From Protula sp. h YS-2021 (lineage: Eukaryota > Annelida > Polychaeta > Sabellida > Serpulidae): a stretch of 64,000 nt of DNA. The notes under the pieces were generated by a model. The model did no database searches. It was not told the DNA's origin and saw only the letters and a program-made list of their open reading frames with translations. How positions within the stretch are numbered: the first letter of the stretch is position 1; every line of letters begins with the position of its first letter. Positions 42,770-53,147 of this stretch are shown piece after piece. Location of the stretch: the NCBI GenBank assembly GCA_949752745.1, contig OX457031.1:6220849-6284848 (forward strand). Reading direction: 5' to 3'. A program made the translations under genes and the position numbers.

Positions 42770-43495
42770 ATGTATAAATGCAACATTTGTTCGAAATCTT
42801 ACAATTGGCCACAAAGTCTTAAAAGACACTTAAAGGTTGCTCACACTTCAGAAGTGGATGAAGAATTGAATATGGAAAACCCTGTAAAACTACCTCTCAC
42901 GGAAACTTTCGATGAGGCTTCTGTGGAAAGTCAAAGCGTCAACATGGCTGAAAAGAATGCACATGCTTGTACAGAATGTGGTGCATTATACAACAGCGAA
43001 GAAGCTTTGCTCAAACATATGGAGCAGTGTGGTAAGGATGCTGATGACAGGAGTTCAGAAACAGACTCTAAAAGTGAGTCAGAAATAGACCCTGTTTGGC
43101 ATGATATGGTTCAAGAAGTTTACGATGACTATGATGACAAATTTCAAGAAAAGGTTTTAGAATATGAAGAACAAGGACTTGAAGATGCGCGTGAAATAGC
43201 AAGTTATGACCTTCGACCCATTTACAAGCATGGACTAAAACAACTGTTTATAAGACTTTTCAACTATACTAAGCGTCTAGAACAAAGCCAACATTATCAA
43301 AAGATTTTAGAGGACTTTAATTACTTTGTTGATGAAAAACATTATAAGTATTCAAAGGCACCAAAGGCGGCTATAAGGAAAAACAATGCATTCTTTGAAG
43401 AGCTACTAGATATGGAGGAGGAGGATGGTAGCAGTGACGAAGAAAGTGGCATGGAAAGTGAGGTGCAACAGAGTGAAACAGATGCAGAAGAATAG
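42770..43495 (+). CDS. C2H2 zinc-finger acidic protein of the composite element
   Basis: 241 residues, intact. An N-terminal C2H2 finger (CNICSKSYNWPQSLKRHLK, two His four apart) and a second C2HC-type finger (CTECGALYNSEEALLKHMEQ) are followed by an acidic linker. A helical middle (about residues 105-215: WHDMVQEVYDDYDD, YKHGLKQLFIRLFNYTKRLE) and a D/E/S-rich tail complete it. DNA binding is inferred from the fingers; the rest I do not recognise. TATA box 53 bases upstream, AATAAA at 43517-43522 just after the stop. Its first 49 bases belong to the inverted repeat. Confidence 0.75.
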   Translation: MYKCNICSKSYNWPQSLKRHLKVAHTSEVDEELNMENPVKLPLTETFDEASVESQSVNMAEKNAHACTECGALYNSEEALLKHMEQCGKDADDRSSETDSKSESEIDPVWHDMVQEVYDDYDDKFQEKVLEYEEQGLEDAREIASYDLRPIYKHGLKQLFIRLFNYTKRLEQSQHYQKILEDFNYFVDEKHYKYSKAPKAAIRKNNAFFEELLDMEEEDGSSDEESGMESEVQQSETDAEE

Positions 43496-44001
43496 TCTTA
43501 TTTGACTAAACTTTATAATAAAGACTTTGTAAATGTTTTATTATTTTATTAACTTAAGCGTTGTGTATTAATATATGTCTTGCTTTACAATATATGAAAT
43601 CGTGAGAGGCTAAGGTCTCTGGTGCGGTGTGAATTCACCCGTAGACCATATATCATATATTATACATCATAATTATTTTTGTATTATTATGTATTATATT
43701 CAAGTATTGTATCAATATGTATTATATTCAAGTATTTTATTATTATCGTATGAGAAAAATAAATAAGTTGAAAAGCATCATATGTGTTTCTTTTATTAAA
43801 TATTATAAATATTTACAATTATGATAAAAACAAAACAAAAATATTTCAAATACATATTATGCTAATACATGTACCCACTCATAAGAACTTAAATTGATAA
43901 GTTTACACATGTTATAAAAACTAACTTTACGTCAACATAGATAATGTTTAATTCATTTCATAGTCATACCGTTAAAATTGCATACAGTCGCATATGACTT
44001 T
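43496..44001. other. Spacer between convergent genes
   Basis: AT-rich; AATAAA at 43517 serves the plus gene, and TTTATT near 43792 could serve the minus gene. No ORF. Confidence 0.5.
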
Positions 44002-44544
44002 CTACTCAACCATCTTCTGACAGTCACTACATTTATACACATCCATTTTCTGAAGCATGAGATCCACTGACGTCATTTGCTTCTTCAGCATTTGCCAGTC
44101 TTTCAATGACAACAACATTTCCTTTTTGGTAGGATATAACCTAGGCGATGCGTGATTCGTAATATATTTACGAATGTTAACCATCACTTTCTGTTGATAT
44201 TTCACCAATTTAATATATGTTTCTCCATTTATGGGTATCATAACCGGTAAATCGTCTACACGCATCTTCTTCATGGTGGTATCAGCTTTACGCTCCGGTT
44301 CTCGCTTCATATTAGGCTCTGTCTTAATTTTTCGCATTTTACACGGCGCCATCTTAGCTGGTAACTCATCTCGTTTTATCTTTCTAAAATGTGGTCGCTT
44401 TTGACGCTGCTGACGTGACTTCACCTTGGACTTTACCATGGGCATTGCCTTAGACTTTGCTGTAGGTGTTGTCTCAGGCTTTGCTGTAAAATTTTCTGCA
44501 GGCATTGCCATAGATGGTAGTTGTTGTTCACTCACTGCAGACAT
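44002..44544 (-). CDS. Basic protein with PC4-like domain of the composite element
   Basis: About 180 residues from ATG 44544. The N-terminal half is Lys/Arg-rich and low complexity. The C-terminal half (GETYIKLVKYQQKVMVNIRK, then LSLKDWQMLKKQM) follows the pattern of the PC4/p15 single-strand DNA-binding coactivator fold: two strands with K-V-x-I-R-x-Y, then L-x-L-x-x-W-x-x-L-K. It ends YKCSDCQK, one CxxC. A role in transcription or replication of the element is an inference. Convergent with the zinc-finger gene, 507 bases apart. A short ORF (44730-44674) precedes it on the presumed transcript. Confidence 0.6.
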   Translation of the reverse strand: MSAVSEQQLPSMAMPAENFTAKPETTPTAKSKAMPMVKSKVKSRQQRQKRPHFRKIKRDELPAKMAPCKMRKIKTEPNMKREPERKADTTMKKMRVDDLPVMIPINGETYIKLVKYQQKVMVNIRKYITNHASPRLYPTKKEMLLSLKDWQMLKKQMTSVDLMLQKMDVYKCSDCQKMVE

Positions 44545-44673
44545 GTTCACTCTTCAGTATCTTGATACAGAATGTGCGTTATGTCTGAGGGCGGATGCCT
44601 GTTATGCTCTATAGGGAGTTGTCACACTCGAGGTTGGACACACTATGTCCTAATGTGTTTAGAAATTAGTTTA

Positions 44674-44730
44674 CCATATGTGACTTTGTGGCCAATTGTA
44701 AGATTTCGAACAAATGTTGCATTTATACAT
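44674..44730 (-). CDS. Short upstream ORF shared with the zinc-finger gene start
   Basis: The right arm repeats the first 16 codons of the zinc-finger gene, then diverges to H-I-W and a stop. It lies 130 bases upstream of the PC4-like ORF and could affect its translation, or simply be a relic of the arm boundary. Confidence 0.45.
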
Positions 44731-44784
44731 TCTTTCGGTTCAACCTACATTTTTAAAATGATGAGAAAGTCTTTAAACATAGCC

Positions 44785-44792
44785 TTATATAC
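44785..44792 (-). promoter_or_regulatory. Inward TATA box, right
   Basis: TATATAA on the minus strand, mirrored from the left arm, about 55 bases upstream of the shared short ORF start at 44730. Confidence 0.55.
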
Positions 44793-45848
44793 AACTTGTT
44801 GAACAACAAGTTGCTGAACATGTTGAGCAACATGTTGAACAACATGTTGAACATGTTGAACATGTTGAAAATATTGAACATGTTGAACACCATGTTGAAG
44901 ATGTTGAACAATATGTTGAACATGTTGAACATGTTGAGCAACATGTTGAACATGTTGAACATGTTAAAAAACATGTTGAACAACATGTTGAACATGTTGG
45001 ACAATCTGTTGAACAATACCATAACGTAATATGTTCCAAAAATAATTCAAACACGTGTTTCGAATGGGGCTTGTCATTCGAAAACATGTTTAAATGCTGT
45101 GCTCTTCTCACCAAAAAAACTTATGTCTTATGTCAAACCTATTTTATACATCATATGTTTTTAAAAAACGAAATTTGTTAAAGTTGGTCTAGAAGCATCG
45201 TTTTACCCTTACTATGTCTTTAGAACATTCGAATAAGTAGCATGCTAAAATGCTAAAACTAATTTTATACATCATATGTTATCAAAAACTGAATTTGTTT
45301 AAGTTGGTTTAGAACTACCATTTTTCCACTACTATGAGTTTAGAACATTCGAATAAGTAGCATGGTAAAATGCTAAAACTTATTTTACACAGCATATGTT
45401 GTCAAAACTAAACTTGTTAAAGTTGGTCTAGAACCACCATTATTCCACTACTGTGACTTTAGAACATTCGAATAAGTAGCATGCTAAAATGCTAAAACTT
45501 ATTTTATATATCATATGTTTTCCAAAAACTACATTTGTTAAAGTTGGTCTAGAACTACCATTTTCCCTTTGCTATAACATAAAAAGATAACACTAGACTT
45601 AGCGTGGGGAAAATCCCATTCCTTCTCAAATGTATTGATCGTTCCCACGCTCTGAATTACTGCACTCTGAAATTTATCGATCGTTCCCACGCTCTGAATT
45701 ACTGCACTCTGAAATTTATCGATCATTCCCACGCTCTGAATTAGTGCACTCTGAAATTTATCGACCTTTCCCACGCTCTGAATTAGTGCACTCTGAAATT
45801 TATTGATCGTTCTCACGCTCTGAGGTCTTTCATGTACTTATTCCTACG

Positions 45849-45890
<42 letters not shown>

Positions 45891-46020
45891 ATTGTAATAG
45901 AACCACTGAAATATGGCTAATTAAATATTATTAGTGAAAATAGACATAGAAATATAGCTACTATGTTAAGAAAAAAACACAAAAAATGAAAAAAAAAACA
46001 ACAAAACAAAAAGTTGTGTT

Positions 46021-46093
46021 TGCCCCTAGGCGGGATCGAGCCACCAATCTTCTGCTCACGAGTCTCACGCGCTGTGCACTGAGCTACAGAGGC
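46021..46093 (-). ncRNA. tRNA-like sequence (inner, right)
   Basis: Inverted copy of 41275-41347. Here the acceptor stem GCCTCTG/TAGGGGC pairs at all seven positions counting wobble. Confidence 0.5.
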
Positions 46094-46690
46094 AGGTCTG
46101 GTGAACGATCTGATAATTAACACTTGACAAGCCTTTGGCTTGCAAGAGTTATATGAATTTGTGCGAGCAAAATTCGTCCTTTTTTTTTTTCTTCTTGACA
46201 CTTTTTCCGATTTTTTGTGTCTTCTTCTCCTCTGACACTATGGGCCCTACGACTATGAAACTTGGGACTTATGAAGAGCTTGATCTGAACATGTGCATGT
46301 CACTTTTTATTTTCGTCTTTGATTTCGTTTTCTTTGTTAAAACGCCATGTGAAAAGAGTGCATTTTTTGCAAGTAAATGCGTAGCATTTAACCCACATCA
46401 CACACAGTTGCACAGTGAGCTTTGTGCAAGCTCTCATTGCGTAAATAGGTAACACGGCGTATGCTAGATCAGTCAATAAAACCTTAAGTCAACAGAAACC
46501 AAACACTACTCGGCTTATAAGACATATTCAAGCTGTGTTGTTTGCAATATATTATTCACGAAATAACCCATTGAAGGAAGTATTTTTGCGTTTTAATTTT
46601 TGTCAAGTGTTTAACATTTCGCTAGCGAAGTGAGGTTCTAGTTACATACATAGCTAGATTAATTATGCTTACATAGTCCTCACATAATCA
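46094..46690. other. Right-arm-only insertion
   Basis: AT-rich sequence absent from the left arm between the tRNA-like element and the GTGAC array. No gene recognised. Confidence 0.45.
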
Positions 46691-47489
46691 TATAGCCATA
46701 TGATGTCACATAATGTCACAGATTCACATAAAGTCACATAATGTCACAGAGTCACATAAAGTCACCTGATGTCACAGAGTCACATAAAGTCACATAATGT
46801 CACAGAGTCAAAGAAAGTCACATGATGTCACAGAGTCACATAAAGTCACATAATGTCACAGAGTCATATAATGTCACATGATGTCACCAAATGTCACATA
46901 AAGTCACAGAGTCACATAATGTCACATTATGTCACAGAGTCACATAATGTCTCAGACTCACATAATGTCACAAAAAAGGTTACTTACCATGACTCTTTTG
47001 CCAATTCGTCTCCATGTGTATTCCAACCAATCTTTCACTTCCTTTTCCAAAGAATAACCAATCTTTCTTTCTTCTCCTATGTGTATTCCAGCCAATCTTT
47101 CACTTGTTCTCCATGTATATCCAACAACAGCGCAACAGTACAACAGTAAGAGCAACTGTTTTCACTTTTTTCCATGTGTATCCAACAGCAGCCACAGCAT
47201 GAATGAAACACATGTGCGCACACAATGTGCTCTTGTAGGGCTACTGAATCACATCCTGTGGGGGTCCTTACATGGAGGACCCGGGAGGGGGGTCCCTATG
47301 GTATGATAGACAGATGATGGAAGTCCTCACATTGAGGACCCTGGGTAGGTCCTCACATTGAGAACCGGGGGGTCCCCATTGTACGATAGACAGATGCTGA
47401 CAATCCTCACATGGAGGACCCCCGGTTGGAGGTCCTCACATTGAGAACCCCCATGATATGACGGTATGATAGACAGAAGGTGAAAGTGA

Positions 47490-47573
47490 TGCCCGAGGCC
47501 GGGATCGAACCACCAACCTTCCGACCATGGGTCCGCTTACGAGTTCCATGCTCTACCAAGTGAGCCACGCGGG
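47490..47573 (-). ncRNA. tRNA-like sequence with A and B boxes (outer, right)
   Basis: Inverted copy of 27179-27263 with intact GGTTCGATCCC. Confidence 0.5.
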
Positions 47574-47749
47574 ACGTAAGGTTAATGTTCGGGAAAACAT
47601 TCCTGATATAGGGTTAGGGTCACATGACTGATGATTGACAGGTTGCGTGACTGCCGATGATTGACAGGTCACGTGACCAATGACGTCATGATGATTGACA
47701 GGTGACTTAGGGTTATGCTGCTTAGGAGTCTTAGTGTGATACCATGATG

Positions 47750-47809
47750 TCATACCGTCATGATGGCGTCATGATGACGTCATTGACACGGGCGCGCGCG
47801 CCTATAAAT
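47750..47809 (+). promoter_or_regulatory. Outward-facing CRE-GC-TATA block, right end
   Basis: Mirror of the left block: GATGACGTCATTGACA, GGCGCGCGCGCC, then TATAAAT at 47803-47809 reading outward. Confidence 0.4.
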
Positions 47810-47937
47810 CATCTGGTCCAGAACCCCCATGGGTGTTCTAAGCCATCTGGGCCAGAACCCCCATGGGTGCTCTGGAACACCCTATGACGTCATTTTGACT
47901 TCACTTCCTGTGCTGGAACTGTCGTTTTCCAACTACT

Positions 47938-48225
47938 CCGGATCAACAACTCTGATAATTGGGTAGAGTAACAGAAATGACAGTTCGTAACAAGTAAGGT
48001 AGGTGAGATTCCTGAGATATGGTGTTCACAAGATACATTTTCTTGGTTTACATATCCAAACATTCCAAGTCCCATGGTGACCTTGAAAGTAGGGTCAAGG
48101 GCCTTATTTTTAAAATCTTGTTTGCTGTAATTCTATCGTTATCAATACAAAATTCATTATCACTCTTATCTATCGTTTTTCATTATTCCTGACAGCAAAC
48201 GCACTAAGAGCTGATCTTCCATCAG
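47938..48225. other. Flank of the composite element
   Basis: No gene or repeat identified apart from the target duplication CCGGAT at its start. Confidence 0.5.
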
Positions 48226-48951
48226 ATGCGCGGCCTTGGTGCACAACGAATTTCACCTTCGACTACTCACAGACCCGTTAGACGCTTTCGTTTGCAAAGA
48301 CACCATCGCATCGCAAGGTTACAGTGGTCGCAGCAACACCAAAGGTGGGCGAAAAATGACTGGCGGAATGTATTGTTTACCGACGACAGTCGATTTAATT
48401 TGTCCGTGTCCGACGGACGATGTCGAGTCTGGAGGCGTAGCGGCGAATGATTTATGGAGAAGCATATTGCAGAGTCTGGCGCGTATGGAAGGGGCAGTGT
48501 AATTGTATGGGCAGGCATATCTATTAGGGGTAGAACTGACATTGTCTTTATTGATGGAAGTCTTACCGCGCAACATTAAATTGATGAAGTTCTTGGGCCC
48601 CATGTTCTGCAGTACGCCGGGGCAATTAGAGACGCTTTTGTCCTTTACGAAGACAATGCGCGGCCGCATAGGGGCAGAGTTGCCAAAGACTTTCTGGAAG
48701 AACAGGGAATTGAACGCATGGAATGGCCTGCGGTATCCCCTGATTTGAACCCTATTGAACATTTATGGGATAATTTAGGGCGAGCTGTTATGGACACACT
48801 AACACCAGATTCTACCAAAAACGACTTGCGTAGAATACTCCAGGAAGAGTGGATCCGAATCCCGCAGCGCTCAATAGACAATCTCATAAACAGTATGCAC
48901 AAGCGCTGTGTGGGATGTGTTAACGCCGCAAGAGGACAAACACATTATTAG
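48226..48951 (+). pseudogene. Tc1-type transposase pseudogene
   Basis: One reading frame covers WAKNDWRNVLFTDDSRFNLS (first Asp), a VIVWAGISIRG segment, LYEDNARPHRGR (second Asp) and SPDLNPIEHLWDNLG (Glu), the DD34E core of Tc1/mariner transposases. It is broken by TGA at 48448-48450 (after R-R-S-G-E) and TAA about 48580. The N-terminal paired-type helix-turn-helix is missing or unrecognisable, and no terminal repeats were found. Inactive. Confidence 0.88.
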
Positions 48952-49333
48952 AAGGCCACTTTGTGTGAATTTTGGCGCGATACCCTTCCAACTTTAAACG
49001 TTTAATTTGCACAAAACAAATCGGAACTCAAGTGTAAAATTTGGTAAGGCGAGAGTAAAAGGGTTGAATTTGTATATTCTGTTCTTTTCTTTACTTGCTT
49101 TGCTCAGTTTTGACATCCACAGCCCGCCCAACACAAATATAAATAATTAGTGACGCGCAGTATATTTTACAGAACGGTCTCCGACTAATTTCCGGTGTCC
49201 AAATATTTTAAATATTAGGCTCGTTTATTTTCCCCGAGTCAAACCATGTAGTTTGGAAAAGACGCAGAATCTTCCGAATTTTTCTTTTTTGATCAGAGAA
49301 TGTGAATTTATTAAATAAAATTGAAAAACTCAC

Positions 49334-49521
49334 GTGCTGATGGGCATGCCTTATGACCTTGACCTTGTGACCTTTGTTGATGTTCGGCATATCTTCGCGA
49401 GCTGTCAGATATATAATGTAACATTTTGTCAACAAGATCCATCTGACTCATGCCGCGTCTTTTAGAACTTTTCAAGTTTATGGCGTTGTTAAGAAATTGT
49501 AAAATGTTTGATGTTGTATTA
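49334..49521 (-). CDS. Unrecognised gene, exon 3
   Basis: Peptide NTTSNILQFLNNAINLKSSK, then MSQMDLVDKMLHYISDSSRR. Donor GTGAGT follows 49334; an internal alternative donor exists at AAAGGTCAC. Confidence 0.5.
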
Positions 49522-52500
49522 CTAATCGGTGTGAAATAGCAGCTGGAAAAGTAGAGCGTAGTACAAGGTAAGGCCATGACGAGGTGGTAAGCATGAGGGA
49601 GGAGAGCGGAAAGCATGCGGAAGGAGAGCGGTGAGTATGAGGGAGGACAGTGGTGAGCATGAGGAAGGACAGTGGTGAGCATGAGGGAAGAGTGTTGAGC
49701 ATGAGGAAGGACAGTGGTGAGCATGAGGGAAGAGAGTGATGAGCATGAGGAAGGACAGTGGTGAGCATGAGAGAAGAGAGTGGTGAGCATGAGGAAGGAC
49801 AGTGGTGAGCATGAGGGAAGAGAGTGGTGAGCATAAGGAAGGACAGTGGTGAGCATGAGGGAAGAGAGTGGTGAGCATGAGGAAGGAAAGTAGTGAGCAT
49901 GAGGGAAGAGAGTGGGAGAGGAGAAGTGTCCGAGTGTGGGTTGAGTGGTGGGAAAAGGCGGGTCATTGTTGACTTAATATTGCAACTATCCTTTCATCTG
50001 ATTATGTTATGGGCTTTATTTGATATTCTGTATGATGAAACATACGTCGTTGATTGGCTGGTCCAAATGACGCGATGCTTCTCTGCCGGACTGTCCTCCG
50101 CTTGTCTGTCCCATCCATCTTCTGAAATACTTCGAAAACTAAGAAATTAACAGAATGATGACGCAATCACCTTCCGAACCGAACCGGAAAAACCCGAAAC
50201 CCGGAATGGAATACGTCAATATTCACGATTTAAAAAAAGTAAAGAAAAATTTGGCTTATCACCGTCCGCTGCTTTGCTGTCATCCGCTTGGCTGTCTTTG
50301 GGTTGTTGCCCCATCTTGGCTGTCCTCCGCTGAACTGTTTACTGCTTGGCTGTCCTCGGGTTGTTGCCCCATCTTGGCTGTCCTCCGCTGAACTGTTTAC
50401 TGCTTGGCTGTCCTCGGGTTGTTGCCCCATCTTGGCTGTCCTCCGCTGAGCTGTTTACTGCTTGACTGTCCTCTGCTTGGCAGTCTCATCTTGGCTGTCC
50501 TCCGCTGAACTGTTTACTACTTGGCTTTCCTCTGCTTGGCTGTACTCGGGTTGTTGCCCCATCTTGGCTGTCCTCCGCTTGGCTGTCTCATACATCTTCT
50601 GAAATACTTGGAAAACTGAAAAATCAACAGAATGATAACGCAAACACCGTCCGAACCGAACCCGAAAAAGCCCGAAGCCCGGACTGGAATACGTCAATAT
50701 TCACGATTTAAAAAAAAGGAAAAGAAAAATTAGACTTATCGCTGTCCACTGCTTGGCTGTCCTCTGCTTGGCTTTCGTCGGGTTGTGGCCCCATCTTGGC
50801 TGTCTTCCGCTGAGCTGTTTACTGCTTGGCTGTCCTCTGCTAAAGAAATGTGACGTGTGACGTTCTGTTTATCAAAGAATTAATTTTTATGTAAATTTCT
50901 CTTTTTTAAAACTAATGAACAGTTTTCTAGCATAGTTTTGGTGTTGGTTGCAAAAAAAGTCAATTCATTGATTTTTTCTGACAATAGTATTTTATTTAAA
51001 CAAACACTAGTCTTACCTGTTGATGGTCTCGTCCACAGCAACCGACGCCTTCATCTTTGTTGTTCGGCATCTTTTACGCGGGTTGTACAACGTGCGAAAT
51101 TTTCCAAGGCCTATCACCAAAAAGAATCATTATGTAGCTGTCTATTTGAAAAGTTGTTGAAAATATGCTTACATTTGTCAAAAAGTTGTTTTAATAGGAA
51201 AGTATCTAGAACTGGGGTTCAGTTTTGACAGGAATATTAGTAGAAACATTAGGAACGCGGGGGGGGGGGGGGGGGAGGAGGAAGGGGGAGGGGGAGAAGA
51301 GGAGAGGGTAAGGGTGGGGCATGGGGTCGAATGGACAAGAATAGCGGGTCAGTACAGGCAGGGCAAATCGATTTTCCTGATATTTTTTATGGTCTCTCAC
51401 AATGTTTTTTTTAATTCAAAGTCTTACGCGTTGATGGACTCGCTTACCACCCACCCCCTCTCCTGTTCCTATAATGACTACGGGATCAACACTGTACCAC
51501 CCACCCTCTCCTTTTCCTACAGTGGGTACGGGAACACCGCCGTACCACCCACCCTCTCTCCTGTTCCTATAACAGCTACGGGTTCAACGCCGTACCACCC
51601 ACCCCTCTCCTGTTCCTAAAATAGCTACCGGATCAACGCCGTACCACCCACCCCCTCTCCTGTTCCTATAATAGCTACCGGATCAACGCCGTACCACCCA
51701 CCCCCTCCTGTTCCTATAATAGCTACCGGATCAACGCCGTACCACCCACCCCTCTCCTGTTCCTAAAATAGCTACCGGATCAACGCCGTACCACCCACCC
51801 CCTCCTGTTGCTACAATGCCTACGGGATCAACGCCGTACCACCCACCAGTCTCCTTTTCCTACAATGGGCACGGGAACAAAGCCGTACCATCCATCCCCT
51901 CTCCTGTTCTTATAAGAGCTACGGGATCAACGCCGTACCACCCACCCCCTCTCCTGTTTCTGTAATGACTACGGGATCAGCGCCGTATCACCCATCCCTC
52001 TCCTTTTCCAATAATGGGTACGGGAACACCGCCGTACCATCCATTACCTCTCCTGTTCCTATTATGGCTACGGAATCAACGCCGTACCACCCACACCTTC
52101 CCCTGCTCCTATTATGGCTACGATATCAGCGCCGCACCACCCACCCCCTCTCCTGTTCCTATAATGGCTACGGGATCAGCGCCGTATCACCCACCCCCTG
52201 TCCTGTTCCTATAATGGCTACGGGATCAGCGCCGTATCACCAACCCCTCTCCTGTTCCTATAATGGCTACGGGATCAGCGCCGTATCACCCATCCCTCTA
52301 GTGTTCCTACAGTGGCTACGGGATCAGCGCCGTATCACCCACCCCCTGTCCTGTTCCTATAATGGCTACGGGATCAGCGCTGTATCACCCACCCCCTGTC
52401 CTGTTCCTATAATGGCTACGGGATCAGCGCTGTATCACCCATCCCCTGTCCTGCTCCTATAATGGCTACGGGATCAAACCGTATCATCCATCCCTCTAGT

Positions 52501-53110
52501 GTTCCTATAGTGGCTACGGGATCAGCGCCGTACCACCCACCCCCTCTCCTGTTCCTATAATGGCTACGGGATTAGCGCCGTGTTCCTCATTGATATTTCT
52601 GTGATTACAATAAATGTGGCGTATTTCACCATTGCTAGGTCATCACTTTCTTAACGAATCTGTGGACTGAATGTGAATTCTTTGGGTTGCCATAGCTATT
52701 TTGCTTTATATACACTGCGCCCAAACAGACAAACGTGACAGAAAGCTTGGAATTCCAGCACTGCAAGCCTAGCACCATTGGTATGCATGTAGAACCCATG
52801 ATCGAAGTATTATGAACCTTCGCTGTTTTAGGCCCCAACCCTTCGGATTATGGCCTATAGGTTTGGGGTGTCCGTCCGTCCGTCTATCCGTCATCGCTTT
52901 ATACCCCTATGAATTTGGGGGGGGCGGTTGGGGCAAGCTCGTGTTTCACAAATACTTACTTGTCTTTGTGTTATATTTTGTGATTTTCTTTTTTTGCTTG
53001 ACCCAGACAGCTCAGATTGTATAGGAATATAAATGTTTATGTTTTTATCAGCATGATTGGGAAGGAGGTGGGCGATGGGTTCGGTTTTAGTGAAGCGCTC
53101 TGTGTGGTCT

Positions 53111-53147
<37 letters not shown>

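Larger units (their letters stand above)
40829..42818. repeat. Left inverted-repeat arm, inner part
   Basis: Inverse of 44682-47120. Order inward: TTGG-rich segment, GTGACATTATGTGAC array (40975-41205), tRNA-like, (CA)n at 41473-41530, ~47-bp array (41545-41710), ~125-bp array (41740-42330), TTCAACATG array (42425-42712), TATA box, first 49 coding bases of the zinc-finger gene. Confidence 0.85.
26790..47937. mobile_element. Composite element with ~3-kb inverted repeats and two inner genes
   Basis: Both ends read AGTAGTTGGAAAACGACAG going inward (26790 rightward, 47937 leftward). Flanks are CCGCAT and CCGGAT, a 6-bp duplication with one mismatch. Arms are 26790-27584 plus 40829-42818 on the left and 44682-47937 on the right; a later retrotransposon splits the left arm. 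Without that insert the element is about 7.9 kb. Between the arms are two convergent genes, a C2H2/acidic protein and a PC4-like protein. The AG start and 6-bp duplication match Polinton/Maverick ends, but no polymerase B, integrase or capsid gene is visible, so it would be non-autonomous or of another kind. I do not recognise it as a described family. Confidence 0.75.
44682..47937. repeat. Right inverted-repeat arm
   Basis: Mirror of the left arm with different repeat copy numbers: CATGTTGAA array 44795-45015, ~125-bp array 45110-45590, ~47-bp array 45625-45830, (GT)n 45850-45888, tRNA-like, CATAATGTCACAGAGT array 46690-46975. Between 46130 and 46660 is extra DNA absent from the left arm. 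Confidence 0.85.

Noticed and set aside
42444..45029. Asn/Met/Leu repeat ORFs on both strands
   Set aside because: Translations of the TTCAACATG arrays in the inverted arms; composition is fully explained by the repeat.
46135..46452. Plus-strand ORF of 105 codons in the right arm
   Set aside because: Low-complexity F/V/S-rich translation, absent from the left arm, with no motif.
26790..47937. Firm assignment to Polinton/Maverick
   Set aside because: Only the termini fit. No polymerase B, own integrase, ATPase or capsid gene is present.
48319..48902. Minus-strand ORFs over the Tc1 pseudogene
   Set aside because: Shadows of the transposase reading frame on the other strand.
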